64,000 nt of DNA from an uncultured Saprospiraceae bacterium (GTDB lineage Bacteria > Bacteroidota > Bacteroidia > Chitinophagales > Saprospiraceae). The position numbers and the translations under genes were made by a program. The stretch spans positions 186,001-250,000 of the forward strand of contig CALLPN010000002.1 in assembly GCA_938015435.1 (NCBI GenBank). The letters are read 5' to 3'. Positions 62,501-64,000 of the stretch are shown one piece after another. How positions within the stretch are numbered: position 1 is the first letter of the stretch; the number at the start of each line of letters is the position of its first letter. Under the pieces are notes generated by a model, which searched no databases, was not told the origin of the DNA, and saw only the letters and a list, made by a program, of their open reading frames with translations.

Positions 62501-64000
62501 GCTGGATTGAGATCTGCGAATGTATACATTCCTTCAGCATCCGTTAATACAGAATCAAGCTTCACACCATTTTCATCAAACAATATCACCTTCATCATTG
62601 CAATACCAGACTCATCAGAATCTTGTAATCCATTAAAATTTTGATCCAAAAATACTAGATTACCAATCTTAGCTGGGAAAATTAATCCTGCATAAATATT
62701 GACTAGAGATTGGCCTGAATTAAGTGTAAATGTCTCAGTAGTTCCTTCTCCATTTCCTCCACTAGTTACATCTGAATCTATATTATCATCTGCACCTTGA
62801 TCTGCCGCAGTAAAAGTTGTGTTAGCATTCAGAACAAATTTGATGAAATAATCTTTCGGCGAAACATCATTGAAAATATATCCGCCATCCGGATCTGTAA
62901 GAGTAGAACCAATCAGCATATTAGTATTTGCCGAATATAACTCAACAGTCACGGCATCAAATGTGCTTGTACCATCATTAAATATTCCATCTACATTTAT
63001 ATCATTCCAAACAAAACCTTCTATCGTTCCTGGGTTTTCTATCAGACCAAAATCAATAGATAAATCATCCTGACCTGACATAATCGTAATTGTATCAGAC
63101 CCTAACAATGTACCATCCATTAAAAGATCGGAATCGATTTCTTTATCTGTTCCTACTTGATAATTAGTAGCTATATAACCTGATGGTGCATCGATAGATA
63201 TTACATAACGACCTGGAGCTAAACCATCAAAAAGATAAGCTCCATCGTCTAAAGTATTTGTAGCATCTAAATTTTCGCCGTCTATATTACTTATAGTCAG
63301 ATTCGCCATCGCGACTCCGAGCTCGTCAGTATCTTGGACACCATTTTCGTTGGCATCAAACCAAACAAAATTCCCTAGGCTTCCCAGTTGATAAACACCA
63401 GCGTCGTATACTTGAGCATCTTGAATTCCTAATGCAAATACATTTGTACTGGCTGCTCCTTGAGACCCTGTTACATCAGAATCAATAGTATCGTCACCGG
63501 CTGCATCTTCACTTGTAAATACATATTCTCCAATTTCAGTAAAAGTCAGATAGTAATCTCCAGTTGCAACATTATCAATCAAATATGTACCATCCATATC
63601 AGACATAACTGACTTGATGATAGTTCCATTTACAATATGAACATTGACAGTATAAGAGTTCAGATTTACTTCTGATACATCATTGATACCATCACCATTT
63701 TTATCTATAAATACAAGACCTGAGATCTGTGATTTTCCATTTTCTACTCCAGCATCTACATCTTCGATGACATCTCCTTCTACCACTGATATAGTATCTG
63801 TAGTACCGATACCATTAGTCATATCCACATCAGAATCGAAAGCTGCACCTCCTAATCCAGAAGTAACATATACTAATGTATCTGCAATTTCAAATTGCAC
63901 ATAATAGTCTCCGTTTTCTATAGGCTTAAATGAATATGCTCCATTCACATTTGTTTGTGTACTAAATACTTCTGCTCCACTATTCGCATCGAATAATTTA
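59506..64000 (-). CDS. Giant SdrD-B-repeat surface protein with T9SS type A tail, 5' end beyond the window
   Basis: The reading frame is open to the right edge: codons before the internal GTG at 63948 continue the same domain (KLFDANSGAEVFSTQTN), so the gene extends beyond 64000 and at least 1497 residues are encoded here. It consists of eleven complete SdrD B-like Ig modules of 110-125 residues plus one partial. Each starts with G-x-V-[FW]-x-D-x-[ND]-x-[ND]-G, contains T-D-x-[DN]-G-x-Y-x-F, and ends with DSDV ... G-x-x-D-[ADV]-D-[AG]-G. These bind calcium in other bacteria and form stiff rods. The last ~80 residues (VTFVSGPNPFYNRVQVKMNR, NDGMYIMVVTHNNK) are a T9SS type A sorting domain. Probable long surface stalk or adhesin; the functional tip would be at the missing N-terminus. 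Confidence 0.93.
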   Translation of the reverse strand, partial: KLFDANSGAEVFSTQTNVNGAYSFKPIENGDYYVQFEIADTLVYVTSGLGGAAFDSDVDMTNGIGTTDTISVVEGDVIEDVDAGVENGKSQISGLVFIDKNGDGINDVSEVNLNSYTVNVHIVNGTIIKSVMSDMDGTYLIDNVATGDYYLTFTEIGEYVFTSEDAAGDDTIDSDVTGSQGAASTNVFALGIQDAQVYDAGVYQLGSLGNFVWFDANENGVQDTDELGVAMANLTISNIDGENLDATNTLDDGAYLFDGLAPGRYVISIDAPSGYIATNYQVGTDKEIDSDLLMDGTLLGSDTITIMSGQDDLSIDFGLIENPGTIEGFVWNDINVDGIFNDGTSTFDAVTVELYSANTNMLIGSTLTDPDGGYIFNDVSPKDYFIKFVLNANTTFTAADQGADDNIDSDVTSGGNGEGTTETFTLNSGQSLVNIYAGLIFPAKIGNLVFLDQNFNGLQDSDESGIAMMKVILFDENGVKLDSVLTDAEGMYTFADLNPANYYLEFVFADDIRPTMALPIMPALNSDITEGNGTGTTDMIFLGSGVCNEDVDGGFTPSGAVIRGEVWLDTNGDDVKDNPNNLVEGIEVTLLGMGDIIIDGPVLTNELGMYGFSAVPTGSYYVKFDIPDTLAFVNSNVGILTNPDLDSDVTETLAIGSTDPFIVLDGELYDYIDAGVRDIRSTINGQLFVDADGDGVKDVVNIGLGGVEVTLLVFGSEVSSTTTDVDGSYVFEGLQANFYNIEFSNLPSTIVFTEANVGDDDSIDSDVTSFNNGIGSASVLIALDEVVSIDGGVYELASVGNYVWIDENNDGIQDPTELPQAGVLVEAIDADLMVVGSSTTDDTGRYMIEGLPPGSYTLIFNNLDNYIPTIANVGDDTLDSDINAVDDEQSSTASFDLFSGEQNIDLDAGFIFSQVAEGAISGLVWRDSDGNGIRQANNTVTPNIGVVLFNDLNMPPDSTVTNADGEYFFTELVEGNYYVVFQNEIGTFPTTPDVGSDLTDSDITMANGSNSTDIINLGESEVVENVDGGFIAVGAIGNQVFVDINGNGSKSEDEPGLNGVTVKLFDETTGELLQTTVTDTEIATMERGFYQFNDVKFGSYYLVFELPEPYLFTNGNGVADDTIDSDVTNGVNGAGSTDAFSLVSGEVKDDVDAGAFLPAKLGDFVWDDLNGDGIQNEDEPGIPNITVILKRSFGFEVANTTTDANGNYCFLGLRQGLYFIEFVVPEGYVVSPMGQGSSGSLDSDVDATGVTPLVNIAHGSSFNQVDAGLISQTMNNLMSHVWFDDNLNGIYEENETLMKDVEVSLINDEGTVVDQMMTNLVGRYAFVNMPEGDYQISVTLEDGYTTTMMNAGTDDWVDSDVDASGMSAVFTVDDGVSVPNVDIGIIDDTGIVPEMDDETETLFGEQNAEHELIQDESPVTFVSGPNPFYNRVQVKMNRLVSGVAYNIYGLDGTLVKSGVILEKNQWIELEQQNDGMYIMVVTHNNKLVDRQYLMKVN
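59840..64000 (-). repeat. Tandem SdrD-B-like coding modules
   Basis: Eleven full modules and one partial, each about 330-375 bases. Copies share the motifs DSDV and GNGDG-like calcium ligands but differ in most codons, so they are old duplications or recombining homologues and not a recent DNA amplification. Confidence 0.85.

Noticed and set aside
63948..64000. GTG at 63948 as the real start of the SdrD-like gene
   Set aside because: The frame continues through the window edge with the same domain, so the GTG is an internal Val codon.

Overview
The window looks like a chromosomal segment of an AT-rich member of the Bacteroidota, most likely a marine Saprospiria-type bacterium. The signs are six proteins ending in type IX secretion (T9SS) sorting domains, two of them of the long 'gliding motility-associated C-terminal' kind; a DUF4271-hemD pair; an RprX/RprY-like two-component pair; a succinate dehydrogenase with a single cytochrome b subunit; a CarboxypepD_reg/TonB receptor; and promoter elements of the Bacteroidota type (TTG, about 20 bases, TAnnTTTG). 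No tRNA, rRNA, IS element, phage gene or CRISPR array was seen. Species assignment is inference.

Layout. 1-3.3 kb, minus strand: the N-terminal 300 codons of a serine-hydrolase homologue that has lost its catalytic serine, a DJ-1/PfpI protein fused to an NTF2-like domain, and a membrane-anchored AraC regulator. 3.6-19.4 kb: a 2645-residue T9SS cargo; a small barrel-like protein read toward it; then a plus-strand run of lipoprotein, ECF sigma factor, single-TM protein ending in a beta-barrel-like domain, and a 1024-residue T9SS cargo with dockerin-like and cohesin-like parts. 19.7-28.6 kb: an orphan unknown gene, then a tight five-gene operon (TonB receptor, NicX/M29-like metalloenzyme, NCS1 permease, PepD dipeptidase, second NCS1 permease), which reads as an import-and-breakdown pathway for a nitrogenous compound. 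28.9-32.8 kb, minus strand: sdhC-sdhA-sdhB behind a clear promoter, with a duplicated hairpin-forming repeat between sdhA and sdhB. 33-38.3 kb: a small secreted protein, a beta-propeller T9SS cargo and an M12B-like metalloprotease T9SS cargo. 39.1-46.8 kb, minus strand, regulatory: BlaI/M56 pair, LytTR regulator with a degenerate receiver, overlapping pabB/pabC, LytTR regulator, OmpR-type regulator and histidine kinase. 46.9-48.9 kb, plus strand: DUF4271 and hemD. 49-57.8 kb, minus strand: ECF sigma, single-TM/barrel protein, 1736-residue repeat-rich T9SS cargo and two small exported proteins. 58.2-64 kb, minus strand: nadK, a 69-residue protein, and the 3' part of a giant SdrD-B-repeat T9SS cargo that runs off the right edge.

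The most interesting pattern is the recurrence, at 14.2-19.3 kb and 57.8-50.6 kb, of one gene order: ECF sigma factor, then a protein with a short cytosolic head (shared W-x-x-[IM]-E-x-x-L motif), one TM helix, a linker of about 170-190 residues and a C-terminal barrel-like domain, then a giant T9SS cargo. This suggests an envelope-spanning anti-sigma/sensor that couples surface state to production of a surface protein. That function is inferred; the architecture and gene order are read directly from the sequence.
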